This document shows, piece after piece, positions 1 through 5,881 of a stretch of 6,549 nt of DNA. Position 1 is the stretch's first letter. Each line of letters begins with the position of its first letter. The notes beneath the pieces were generated by a model that saw only the letters and a list, made by a program, of their open reading frames with translations, was not told the origin of the DNA and ran no database searches. The position numbers were made by a program, and so were the translations under genes. The stretch covers positions 1-6,549 of the forward strand of contig CAZGZR010000127.1 in the NCBI GenBank assembly GCA_964529745.1, read 5' to 3'. The stretch is from RBG-16-57-9 sp964529745 (GTDB lineage: Archaea > Thermoproteota > Bathyarchaeia > TCS64).

Positions 1-452
1 GGGAGAGGCTTGGGGTAACCGGCGGCAGCTACGGCGGATACCTCACCAACTGGATCATAACCCAGACCGACACGTTCAGTGCGGCGGTGGCCTGCCGCAG
101 CACGTGCAACAGGCTCAGCCACCACGGATACAGCGACCTAGGCTACAAGCATGGCGAGTCCGGCAACATGGGGTATCCGTGGCGCGACGAGGACAAGCTC
201 CTAGAACAGAGTCCCATCAGGTTCGCCGAAAACGTCAAGACGCCGACCCTGCTCATACACAGCGAGAACGACCTAAGATGCACCATACAGCAGGCCGAGG
301 AGTTCTTTGTCGCCCTTAAGGAGCTGGGCATAGACACGGAGATTGTACGTTTCCCGGGGGAGAGCCACGAGCTGAGCAGGAGCGGTAAGCCCAAGCACAG
401 GGAGGAGCGGTTCAGGCACATCCTCCGGTGGTTCGACGAGTACCTTAAATAG
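1..452 (+). CDS. S9-family serine peptidase (prolyl oligopeptidase / acylaminoacyl-peptidase type), C-terminal end only
   Basis: This is the last ~149 codons of a gene that begins left of the window; the reading frame enters at base 3 and ends at TAG 450-452. It is the alpha/beta-hydrolase end of an S9 peptidase, which cuts short peptides or removes blocked N-terminal residues in the cytoplasm. All three catalytic residues are visible: the nucleophile Ser (bases 27-29) in GGSYGG, Asp (270-272) in IHSENDLRC, and His (366-368) in GESHELS. The missing 5' part should encode a beta-propeller, as in the complete paralogue at 3778-5733. By hand alignment about 76 of the last ~141 residues match that paralogue. 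An in-frame ATG at 87 lies after the nucleophile, so it is internal and not a start. The family call is secure, but the natural substrate cannot be told from sequence. Confidence 0.93.
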   Translation, partial: ERLGVTGGSYGGYLTNWIITQTDTFSAAVACRSTCNRLSHHGYSDLGYKHGESGNMGYPWRDEDKLLEQSPIRFAENVKTPTLLIHSENDLRCTIQQAEEFFVALKELGIDTEIVRFPGESHELSRSGKPKHREERFRHILRWFDEYLK

Positions 453-459
453 AAACTAA

Positions 460-470
460 CTTTTTTTCTT
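460..470 (+). terminator. Poly-T transcription stop after the first S9 gene
   Basis: A run of seven T (461-467) followed by CTT starts eight bases after the stop codon, in an AT-rich stretch. Archaeal RNA polymerase ends transcription at such T-runs without needing a hairpin. The run merges into a TATA-like CTTATATGGG (468-477), so it may also sit inside a promoter. Confidence 0.6.
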
Positions 471-493
471 ATATGGGTTGAACAGAAGCGTCT

Positions 494-508
494 CCACGTA
501 CTACGTGG
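494..508. promoter_or_regulatory. Palindrome in the gap, possible operator
   Basis: CCACGTA-C-TACGTGG has perfect 7-base arms around one central base and is followed by TTTT. It lies about 25 bases after the TATA-like sequence at 468-474, where a transcript from that box would start. It could be a repressor site for a dimeric regulator, or the stem of a second stop signal. The palindrome is seen directly; its role is inference. Confidence 0.4.
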
Positions 509-573
509 TTTTAAGTCACATGAAGAAAAGAGCGAATGGATGCAGCAATTATAACGTTAATGTTTGTTTTCAA

Positions 574-585
574 GGCATGTATGCC
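574..585. promoter_or_regulatory. Second palindrome in the gap
   Basis: GGCAT-GT-ATGCC has 5-base arms around a 2-base centre. It lies about 25 bases after a TTATAA (549-554), where a transcript from that box would begin, and just before the TATA candidate at 591-597. This would suit a regulator site for the carbamoyltransferase promoter, but short palindromes arise by chance. Confidence 0.3.
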
Positions 586-600
586 GTAAACGATATAACC
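586..600 (+). promoter_or_regulatory. Likely promoter of the carbamoyltransferase gene (BRE/TATA)
   Basis: GTAAAC followed by GATATAA (592-598) fits an archaeal BRE plus TATA box. A start about 26 bases downstream falls near 620, giving a short leader of ~25 bases that carries the GGTGA ribosome-binding sequence at 635-639. TTATAA at 549-554 is a second candidate, but it lacks a purine-rich BRE. Confidence 0.45.
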
Positions 601-644
601 GCGTGGGACGTTAAGCTCAACTCAATAAATTAAAGGTGAATGAC

Positions 645-1556
645 TTGAAACACGTCCTAAGCGACTTCGACCTATCCAGCGAGGAACTGGGGCAGGTGCT
701 GAGCCTATCCTCCGAGATAAAGGGCAACCCGGAGAAATATCTGCACTCCCTGGAGGGCCAGACCCTCATTATGCTCTTCGAGTTGCCGTCCCTACGCACC
801 AGAATAAGCTTCGAGGCGGGGATGAGCCAGCTAGGCGGCCACGCCATCTTCTACGGCGTCTCCGAGGGAGGCTTCAGCAGAAGCGAGACCTTGGAGGACG
901 GCGTCGCTGTGCTCAGCAGGTACAGTAGCTGCATCATGGCTAGGGTGCTTAAGCAGGAAGCCATGGAGAGGATCGGGGCGTCGGCGACTGTGCCCGTAAT
1001 AAACGGCATGACCGAGAAGTACCACCCCTGCCAGAACATGGCCGACCTACTCACCATCCAGGAGAAGAAGGGCAGCCTGGAAAGCCTGAAGATCGCCTAC
1101 GTTGGCGACGGTGGCTGCAACACGGCGGCTTCCACCGTAATAGGGTGCACCAACATGGGGATGAACGTGGCAGTGGTCTGCCCCGACGACCCGGAGTATA
1201 GTCCAAGCTTAGGACTCCTTGAGAAGGTCGAAGGCAATAAAGGCAGCGTCAAGGTGGTCCACGACCCGTCAGAGGGTGTGAAGGACGCCGACATCATATA
1301 CACCGACGTCTGGGTAAGCGCAGGCATGGAGGAGGAGAAGCAGAAGCGTATGAAGGCGTTCCCACCCTACCAGGTGAATATGGAGCTTGTCAGGAAAGCA
1401 AAGCCCGGCTGCATCGTCATGCACTGCCTCCCCGCCCACAGGGGGCTGGAGATAACCAGCGAGGTCATGGACTCGCCCCAGTCAGTCGTATTCGACCAGG
1501 CCGAGAACAGGATGCACACCCAGAAGGGGCTCCTCTACTGGCTTCTCAGAGGCTGA
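645..1556 (+). CDS. argF: Ornithine transcarbamylase-type carbamoyltransferase
   Basis: Enzymes of this family move the carbamoyl group of carbamoyl phosphate to an amine, normally ornithine to citrulline, in arginine synthesis or breakdown, as cytoplasmic trimers or larger assemblies. Numbering from TTG 645 (303 aa, normal length), the carbamoyl-phosphate motif is SLRTR (49-53), with HPCQ at 127-130, HCLPAHRG at 260-267 and ENRMHTQK at 287-294. The start is TTG 645 because the protein then opens MKHVLSDFDLS, like family members, and GGTGA (635-639) sits five bases upstream; GTG 636 would add three residues and lose that site. Around the second-substrate pocket the usual SMG reads SAG (225-227), and GDGNN reads GDGGCN (154-159) with one extra residue; the Asp of TDVW is kept. 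Ornithine is therefore the default, and a related amine remains possible. No arginine or carbamate kinase gene is adjacent. Confidence 0.88.
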   Translation: MKHVLSDFDLSSEELGQVLSLSSEIKGNPEKYLHSLEGQTLIMLFELPSLRTRISFEAGMSQLGGHAIFYGVSEGGFSRSETLEDGVAVLSRYSSCIMARVLKQEAMERIGASATVPVINGMTEKYHPCQNMADLLTIQEKKGSLESLKIAYVGDGGCNTAASTVIGCTNMGMNVAVVCPDDPEYSPSLGLLEKVEGNKGSVKVVHDPSEGVKDADIIYTDVWVSAGMEEEKQKRMKAFPPYQVNMELVRKAKPGCIVMHCLPAHRGLEITSEVMDSPQSVVFDQAENRMHTQKGLLYWLLRG

Positions 1557-1565
1557 AGCCTCCCC

Positions 1566-1580
1566 TAAATCTTATATGGG
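1566..1580 (+). promoter_or_regulatory. Promoter of the ferredoxin-oxidoreductase operon, probably leaderless
   Basis: TAAAT followed by CTTATATGG places a TATA box centred near 1575, 26 bases before ATG 1601. This is the spacing expected when an archaeal transcript starts at the start codon itself. No Shine-Dalgarno-like sequence precedes 1601, which agrees with a leaderless message. Confidence 0.65.
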
Positions 1581-1600
1581 CACCCTCCTCACGGTTTCCG

Positions 1601-1846
1601 ATGGCGTTGATTCTTCTCGACCCCCAGAGGTGTCGGGGCTGCCGCATATGCGAATCAGCCTGCTCGTTCCACCACACCGGGCAGAAGATGTTCGACCCGT
1701 CACGCAGCAGCACCCACGTGTCGAGGGACAACGACACCGCCGTCATAACGTTGTCAATAGACTCGACGTGCGACCTCTGCGACTGGGAGGAGACCCCGCT
1801 CTGCGTCAAGTACTGTGCCTACGGCGCGAGGAGGCTGTCACGTTGA
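1601..1846 (+). CDS. Small 2[4Fe-4S] ferredoxin-like protein, partner of the aldehyde oxidoreductase
   Basis: This 81-residue protein has eight cysteines in two groups: C11-x2-C14-x2-C17-x3-C21 and C57-x2-C60-x7-C68-x3-C72. That is enough to bind two [4Fe-4S] clusters. The stretch CESACSFHHTG and the following ~35 residues resemble the N-terminal half of iron-sulphur subunits that sit beside AOR-family enzymes. Those are often about twice as long, so this is a short form. After Cys72 there is Ala where many ferredoxins have Pro. The ATG lies 26 bases after a TATA box. The stop TGA (1844-1846) overlaps the TTG start of the oxidoreductase (1843-1845), so translation of the two is probably coupled. 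The likely role is to take electrons from the tungsten enzyme. It lies in another frame from a spurious upstream extension of the oxidoreductase ORF and is easily missed. Confidence 0.85.
   Translation: MALILLDPQRCRGCRICESACSFHHTGQKMFDPSRSSTHVSRDNDTAVITLSIDSTCDLCDWEETPLCVKYCAYGARRLSR
1828..1834 (+). promoter_or_regulatory. Ribosome-binding site that fixes the oxidoreductase start
   Basis: GAGGAGG lies inside the end of the ferredoxin gene, eight bases before TTG 1843. It supports internal initiation at TTG and argues against the long ORF that begins at ATG 1576. Confidence 0.75.
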
Positions 1847-3732
1847 AGCCCCACGGCTACGCCGGTAGAATCCTTCGCGTCGACCTCACCGACGGAAGCA
1901 ACACTGAGGAGCCCACTACGAGGTACAATGAGAGCTACGTCGGGGGCAGAGGGGTCAACGCCCGCATACTGTTTGACGAGCTGAATCCATCGGTTAAGCC
2001 CCTTGACCCGGAGAACATGCTCCTCTTCGGGGTCGGACCCCTCGTGGGCACCCTCTCGCCGTTCTGCTCCAGGGTGTCCATAGACACGAAGAGCCTCTTC
2101 ACGGGAGGCGTCGGCTCCGCCAACTGCGGCGGCCACTTCGGCACGGAGATGAAGTACGCAGGTTACGACAACCTCGTCGTCACGGGCAGGGCGGAGAACC
2201 CGGTGTACCTGTGGCTCAGCGACGGGGAAGCCGAACTCGTAGACGCCGACGGGCTCTGGGGAAAGACCACGTGGGAGACGGAGAGAGCCATCCGGTCTAG
2301 TAGAAACGACAACATGGTCCGAGTAATAGGAATAGGCCCAGCCGGAGAGAACCAGGTGAGGTCGGCTTGCATAATATCGGACAGGGCCAAGGCGGCGGGC
2401 GGCTCCGGGGTAGGCGCCGTCATGGGAAGCAAGAACCTCAAGGCGGTCGCGGCTAGGGGAAGCCTGCCCATCACCGTGGCCGAGCCAGAGAGGTTCATCG
2501 AGGCGGTGGACGCCGCCAGGAGGAAGATAGAGAGGTTCCCGAAGGCAAGGCTGTACAGGGAGGACGGGTACTACGGCGTCGAGAGCGTCTACGGGAGCCC
2601 GGCGTGGGAGGCCGGGTTCAGGCCCGTCAGGAACGGCCAGGACGACTACTGGAACCCAGAGAAGATCAAGCGGGTGGCGGGGGACACCATCAAGCCATAC
2701 AGGAAGAAGATACTCGCCTGCTTCGGCTGCCCCGTCGGCTGCATGCCTTGGATGGTAGTCCCCGAAGGCCCGTACAAGGTGGAGGGAGAGGGCTGGTGGA
2801 ACAACAGCAGCAACAGCTTCTGCACGAGGGTGGACTGCGACGACCCTGAGGCCGCGATAAAGGCCCATCTCCTGACGAACCAGCTGGGCCTCGACGGCGA
2901 CAACGCCTCCGTTGTCATCGGATGGGCCTTCGAGTGCTACGAGAAGGGGCTCATCACCGAGGAGGAGACGGACGGCCTGGAGTTGACGTGGGGCAACCAC
3001 GACGCAGTAATAGCTCTGCTGGAGAAGCTGGCACACAGGGAGGGGTTCGGCGACTTCTTGGCTGACGGCGTCAAGGCCGCCGCCGAGCGACTGGGAGGGG
3101 GCTCGGAGGAGTTCGCCGTCCACATAAAGGGTCAGGACAGCGTGGACGGCATCAGGGTAAGCAAGGGCTGGGGCTTCGGGGTGGTGACCTCCCCTGCTGC
3201 CGGACGCCATCTAAGGGGCGCCATACACTCGTTCGACCCCGAAAATTTTCTCAGCTACAAGGACGTGCCATGGAGGGTGTACATGCAGGAGCAGTACAAG
3301 GCCATCCTAGACATGACGGGCACATGCCTCTACAACGACGGCCTCCTCTCATGGGAGACAGAGACCTCAGGACAAGCGGCCCACCACATCGCGGAGCTAA
3401 CGTCAAGCCTCACGGGGATGAGCCTCGACGCCGAGAGGTTCATGCGGATAGGGCTCCGGGTTCACAACCTTGAGAAGGCGTTCAACACCCTCCACGGCGG
3501 CTTCACGAGACTGGACGACTACCCGCCGAAGAGGTACTGGGAAGAGCCGGTCAAGTCAGGACCCTACGCTGGGGAGCACATAGACCACGGGGAATGGGAG
3601 CGCATGCTCGACGAGTACTATGGGCTCCACGGCTGGGACCCGGAGACAGGATGGCAGACCAGAGAGACGCTGGTCTCCCTCGGCTTGACCGGCGTCGCCG
3701 ACAGGCTGGAAGCGGCTGGGCGGCTTCCGTAG
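1843..3732 (+). CDS. aor: Aldehyde:ferredoxin oxidoreductase family tungstoenzyme
   Basis: Members oxidise aldehydes to acids at a tungsten-bispterin centre and pass electrons through one [4Fe-4S] cluster to ferredoxin, in the cytoplasm. From TTG 1843 the protein has 629 residues, normal for the family. The N-terminal domain shows GGRGVNA (34-40), GPLVGTLSPF (65-74), GGHFGTEMKYAGYDN (96-110) and IGPAGEN (164-170). The cluster ligands are C293-x2-C296-x3-C300 and C495, matching the spacing in Pyrococcus furiosus AOR. GLDGDN (349-354) fits the second pterin region. Where the classic enzyme has YDPRG after HVKG, this one has VDGIR...KGWGFGV (434-447), so it belongs to a divergent subgroup. An upstream ATG at 1576 would add 89 residues that are the ferredoxin gene read in the wrong frame. 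The gene is coupled to the ferredoxin by a 4-base overlap. The physiological aldehyde is unknown. Confidence 0.93.
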   Translation: MKPHGYAGRILRVDLTDGSNTEEPTTRYNESYVGGRGVNARILFDELNPSVKPLDPENMLLFGVGPLVGTLSPFCSRVSIDTKSLFTGGVGSANCGGHFGTEMKYAGYDNLVVTGRAENPVYLWLSDGEAELVDADGLWGKTTWETERAIRSSRNDNMVRVIGIGPAGENQVRSACIISDRAKAAGGSGVGAVMGSKNLKAVAARGSLPITVAEPERFIEAVDAARRKIERFPKARLYREDGYYGVESVYGSPAWEAGFRPVRNGQDDYWNPEKIKRVAGDTIKPYRKKILACFGCPVGCMPWMVVPEGPYKVEGEGWWNNSSNSFCTRVDCDDPEAAIKAHLLTNQLGLDGDNASVVIGWAFECYEKGLITEEETDGLELTWGNHDAVIALLEKLAHREGFGDFLADGVKAAAERLGGGSEEFAVHIKGQDSVDGIRVSKGWGFGVVTSPAAGRHLRGAIHSFDPENFLSYKDVPWRVYMQEQYKAILDMTGTCLYNDGLLSWETETSGQAAHHIAELTSSLTGMSLDAERFMRIGLRVHNLEKAFNTLHGGFTRLDDYPPKRYWEEPVKSGPYAGEHIDHGEWERMLDEYYGLHGWDPETGWQTRETLVSLGLTGVADRLEAAGRLP

Positions 3733-3756
3733 CTGAAGCCTTAACATGTTGAAAGG

Positions 3757-3768
3757 CTCTTTCTTCTT
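3757..3768 (+). terminator. T-rich stretch after the oxidoreductase gene, weak stop signal
   Basis: CTCTTTCTTCTT lies 24 bases after the stop codon, in the 45-base gap before the next gene. The T-run is broken by C, so any stop would be leaky. Read-through into the S9 peptidase gene at 3778 is plausible. Confidence 0.3.
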
Positions 3769-3777
3769 AGATGCGTT

Positions 3778-5733
3778 ATGGCTAAGCGCAGGATCAAGGT
3801 CGAGGATCTACGGAGGTTCAAGTTCGTATCGGACCCCCAGATAAGCCCGGACGGCTCAACGATCGCCTTCGTGCTCAGCACCATAGACCATGAGGAGGAC
3901 ACGTACGATCGCCATATATGGATGGCGGAGACGGGCACAGGAGCCCTCTACCAGTTCACACGCGGCCAAGGCGGCGACGCCACCCCGAGGTGGAGCCCCG
4001 ATGGCTCCAAGCTACTGTTCCTGTCCCGGGGCAGAGAGCCCGATAAGAAGACCCAGCTATACGTGATACCGATAGCAGGCGGTGAGGCTACGCTCGTCGC
4101 GGAGACCGAGGAAAGGGTAAGCAATCCGGCATGGGCGCCCAACGGCAGAGACATGTTGTTCACGAGTAGGGTCTGGACGGACGAGAAACCTAAAGACACC
4201 GACGTCAAAGTTGTAAAACGGATAAGGTACAAGTTAAACGCAGCTGGGTTTTTCGAAGGCAGGCGGACCCACCTGTTCACCGTCAGAGAAGGCAGGAAAC
4301 CCAAGCAGCTCACTGACGGAGAGTACGACGTGGAGTACGCCGAGTGGAGTCCGGACGGCAGGGAGATTGCGTTCATCGCAAGCATGGAGCCCGACGCCGA
4401 CACGAGCAGAGTCCGCGACATATACACCGTGCAGGCGAAGGGCGGAGAACCGGAGAAGATAACCCAGGGTGACTGCGCCATACTTAGCCTCAGCCACAGC
4501 CCAGACGGGAACCACATCGCATACATGGGCTACGACAGACCCGAGGAGCTCGCCGTGGACTATGAACTATACTTGATGCCGAGGGGAGGCGGCGAAAGAA
4601 GGTGCCTGACGGAGGCATTCGACAGGAGCCTCGGGATGGGAGTCGGCAGCGACCTACGAGTCTCCACGCCCAACCCGGGAGCCGTCTGGAGCGGCGACGG
4701 AAGACACATCTACTTCCTCACCGCAGACACGCCCTACTGCAACGTCTACAGGGTCAACGTTGAAGACGGCGACGTGGAGATGGTCGTCGGCGGCAGGGTC
4801 GTGGACGGCTTCACCGTCAGCAAAGACGGTGCCAAGATGGCGTTCAACGCCATGACAGCCACCAAGCCCTGTGAACTCTACCTGCTGGACGGCGAGGAGA
4901 GTAGGCTTAGTAAATTCAACGACAGGCTCATCAACAACCTGGAGCTCGTGGAGCCCGAACGTTTCACCTTCACCAACCGGCTGGGCCGCGAGGTAGAAGG
5001 CTGGATCATTAAGCCGGTCGGCTGGGAAAAAGGCGAAAAATACCCGTGCGTGCTGGAGATGCACGGAGGCCCACGCAGCGTCTACGGCGACGGCATATAC
5101 CAGGAGTTCCACCTACTGGCGGCTGAAGGCTACGCCGTCATATACACCAACCCCAGGGGCTCGGCAGGCTACGAAGAAGAGTACACCCAGGCAGTCATGA
5201 GGCACTACGGCGAGGTGGACTACGAGGACTTCATGGACTTCACCGACGAAGCCCTGAGACGGTACCCTTGGATCGAAGAGGCCCGGCTCGGGCTCACCGG
5301 CGGCAGTTACGGCGGCTACACCACAAACTGGATAATCAGCCACACCGACAGGTACCGGGCAGCGGTGACGTGCCGGAGCATCTGCAACTGGGTGAGCAAG
5401 TTCGGCGTAAGCGACATAGGGTTCATGCAGCCCGAGAGCATCAGCGGCAAGAAGACTTACTGGGGCGACGACCTCGTGGAGCAGATGCGGCACAGCCCAC
5501 TCTACTACGTCGGCGATGTGAAGACGCCTTGCCTCATCATCCACAGCGAGGAGGACTACAGGTGCCCTATGGCCGAGGGAGAGCAGTGGTTCACAGCCCT
5601 GAAGCTCAATGGGGTGCCGACGGAGCTCGTCCGGTTCCCCGGCGAGAACCACGAGCTCAGCAGAGGCGGGAAGCCCGGGCACCGCGAGGAGCGGCTAAGG
5701 CAACTCCTCCGGTGGTTCAGGGAGTATCTCTAG
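3778..5733 (+). CDS. S9-family serine peptidase (acylaminoacyl-peptidase / prolyl oligopeptidase type), complete
   Basis: This 651-residue cytoplasmic peptidase should cleave short or N-acylated peptides. The N-terminal part is a beta-propeller with seven PD40-type repeats near residues 22, 72, 119, 190, 240, 304 and 347 (for example RWSPDGSKLLF, EWSPDGREIAF). The propeller acts as a gate that admits only small peptides. The C-terminal alpha/beta hydrolase (from ~400) has the oxyanion motif HGGP (429-432), nucleophile Ser510 in GGSYGG, Asp593 in SEEDYRC and His625 in GENHELS. The length matches S9C enzymes. No signal peptide or membrane segment is seen. ATG 3778 opens MAKRRIKVEDL, a normal start for the family. 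There is no Shine-Dalgarno-like sequence; a weak TTAACA (3741-3746) could serve a short-leader transcript. Its C-terminal end is ~54% identical by hand count to the gene at 1-452. Confidence 0.95.
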   Translation: MAKRRIKVEDLRRFKFVSDPQISPDGSTIAFVLSTIDHEEDTYDRHIWMAETGTGALYQFTRGQGGDATPRWSPDGSKLLFLSRGREPDKKTQLYVIPIAGGEATLVAETEERVSNPAWAPNGRDMLFTSRVWTDEKPKDTDVKVVKRIRYKLNAAGFFEGRRTHLFTVREGRKPKQLTDGEYDVEYAEWSPDGREIAFIASMEPDADTSRVRDIYTVQAKGGEPEKITQGDCAILSLSHSPDGNHIAYMGYDRPEELAVDYELYLMPRGGGERRCLTEAFDRSLGMGVGSDLRVSTPNPGAVWSGDGRHIYFLTADTPYCNVYRVNVEDGDVEMVVGGRVVDGFTVSKDGAKMAFNAMTATKPCELYLLDGEESRLSKFNDRLINNLELVEPERFTFTNRLGREVEGWIIKPVGWEKGEKYPCVLEMHGGPRSVYGDGIYQEFHLLAAEGYAVIYTNPRGSAGYEEEYTQAVMRHYGEVDYEDFMDFTDEALRRYPWIEEARLGLTGGSYGGYTTNWIISHTDRYRAAVTCRSICNWVSKFGVSDIGFMQPESISGKKTYWGDDLVEQMRHSPLYYVGDVKTPCLIIHSEEDYRCPMAEGEQWFTALKLNGVPTELVRFPGENHELSRGGKPGHREERLRQLLRWFREYL

Positions 5734-5736
5734 CCC

Positions 5737-5758
5737 TTTTTTCGTTGTCCCCTTTTTT
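5737..5758 (+). terminator. Double poly-T transcription stop after the S9 peptidase gene
   Basis: Two runs of six T (5737-5742 and 5753-5758) follow the stop codon within 25 bases. Tandem T-runs of this kind are typical archaeal stops and should isolate the peptidase gene from the RNA region downstream. Confidence 0.75.
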
Positions 5759-5770
5759 CGCATAAACCTT

Positions 5771-5788
5771 TAGAAGAAAAATATATCG
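5771..5788 (+). promoter_or_regulatory. Strong BRE/TATA element in the gap
   Basis: The purine-rich GAAGAAAA followed by ATATAT (5781-5786) is the best promoter match in this gap. It predicts a start near 5810. No ORF of useful size follows, so it may drive a precursor of the structured RNA at 5882-6063. Bases 5790-5850 hold nothing else I can identify. Confidence 0.45.
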
Positions 5789-5851
5789 CCCCCACACTGA
5801 AACCTCTCCAAACATATCCACGGGGACCAATGCTCTCACCGAAACAGTAAC

Positions 5852-5860
5852 GGTTAATAT
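5852..5860 (+). promoter_or_regulatory. Possible proximal TATA box for the structured RNA
   Basis: GGTTAATAT centres a TATA-like sequence near 5857, about 26 bases before 5883. A transcript from it would begin at the CCCGCC that opens the structured region. The match is weaker than that at 5781-5786. Confidence 0.35.
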
Positions 5861-5881
5861 CCGCGTTTACTAGTTGTTTTC

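Larger units (their letters stand above)
520..633 (+). other. Possible 37-codon small ORF upstream of the carbamoyltransferase
   Basis: An ATG at 520 opens 37 codons ending at TAA 631-633, 11 bases before the preferred carbamoyltransferase start. The product begins MKKRANGCSNYN and resembles nothing I know. Its third codon positions are AT-rich (AAT, TAT, GTT, TTT), unlike the GC-rich third positions of every neighbouring gene, and no Shine-Dalgarno-like sequence precedes it. A chance ORF in an AT-rich spacer is the likelier reading; a leader peptide is possible. Confidence 0.15.

Noticed and set aside
87..452. A short 121-residue protein starting at ATG 87
   Set aside because: The frame is open back to base 3 and contains GGSYGG with the nucleophile at 27-29, so ATG 87 is internal to a longer gene.
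1576..1842. N-terminal extension of the oxidoreductase from ATG 1576
   Set aside because: The extra 89 residues resemble nothing and overlap the eight-cysteine ferredoxin; ATG 1576 lies in the TATA box of that operon, and TTG 1843 has a strong ribosome-binding site.
1819..3210. 463-codon ORF on the - strand opposite the oxidoreductase
   Set aside because: Its protein is rich in Val, Ala, Arg and Pro with no recognisable motif, while the + strand in the same place encodes all motifs of the AOR family. It is an antisense shadow of GC-rich codons.
4654..5682. - strand ORFs of 152 and 189 codons opposite the S9 peptidase
   Set aside because: They are Val/Ala-rich antisense frames without motifs, lying opposite the beta-propeller and hydrolase domains.
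5268..5765. 165-codon + strand ORF over the end of the S9 peptidase
   Set aside because: It lies in another frame of a segment that encodes the Ser510, Asp593 and His625 catalytic motifs; its own protein is Arg/Pro-rich and motif-free.
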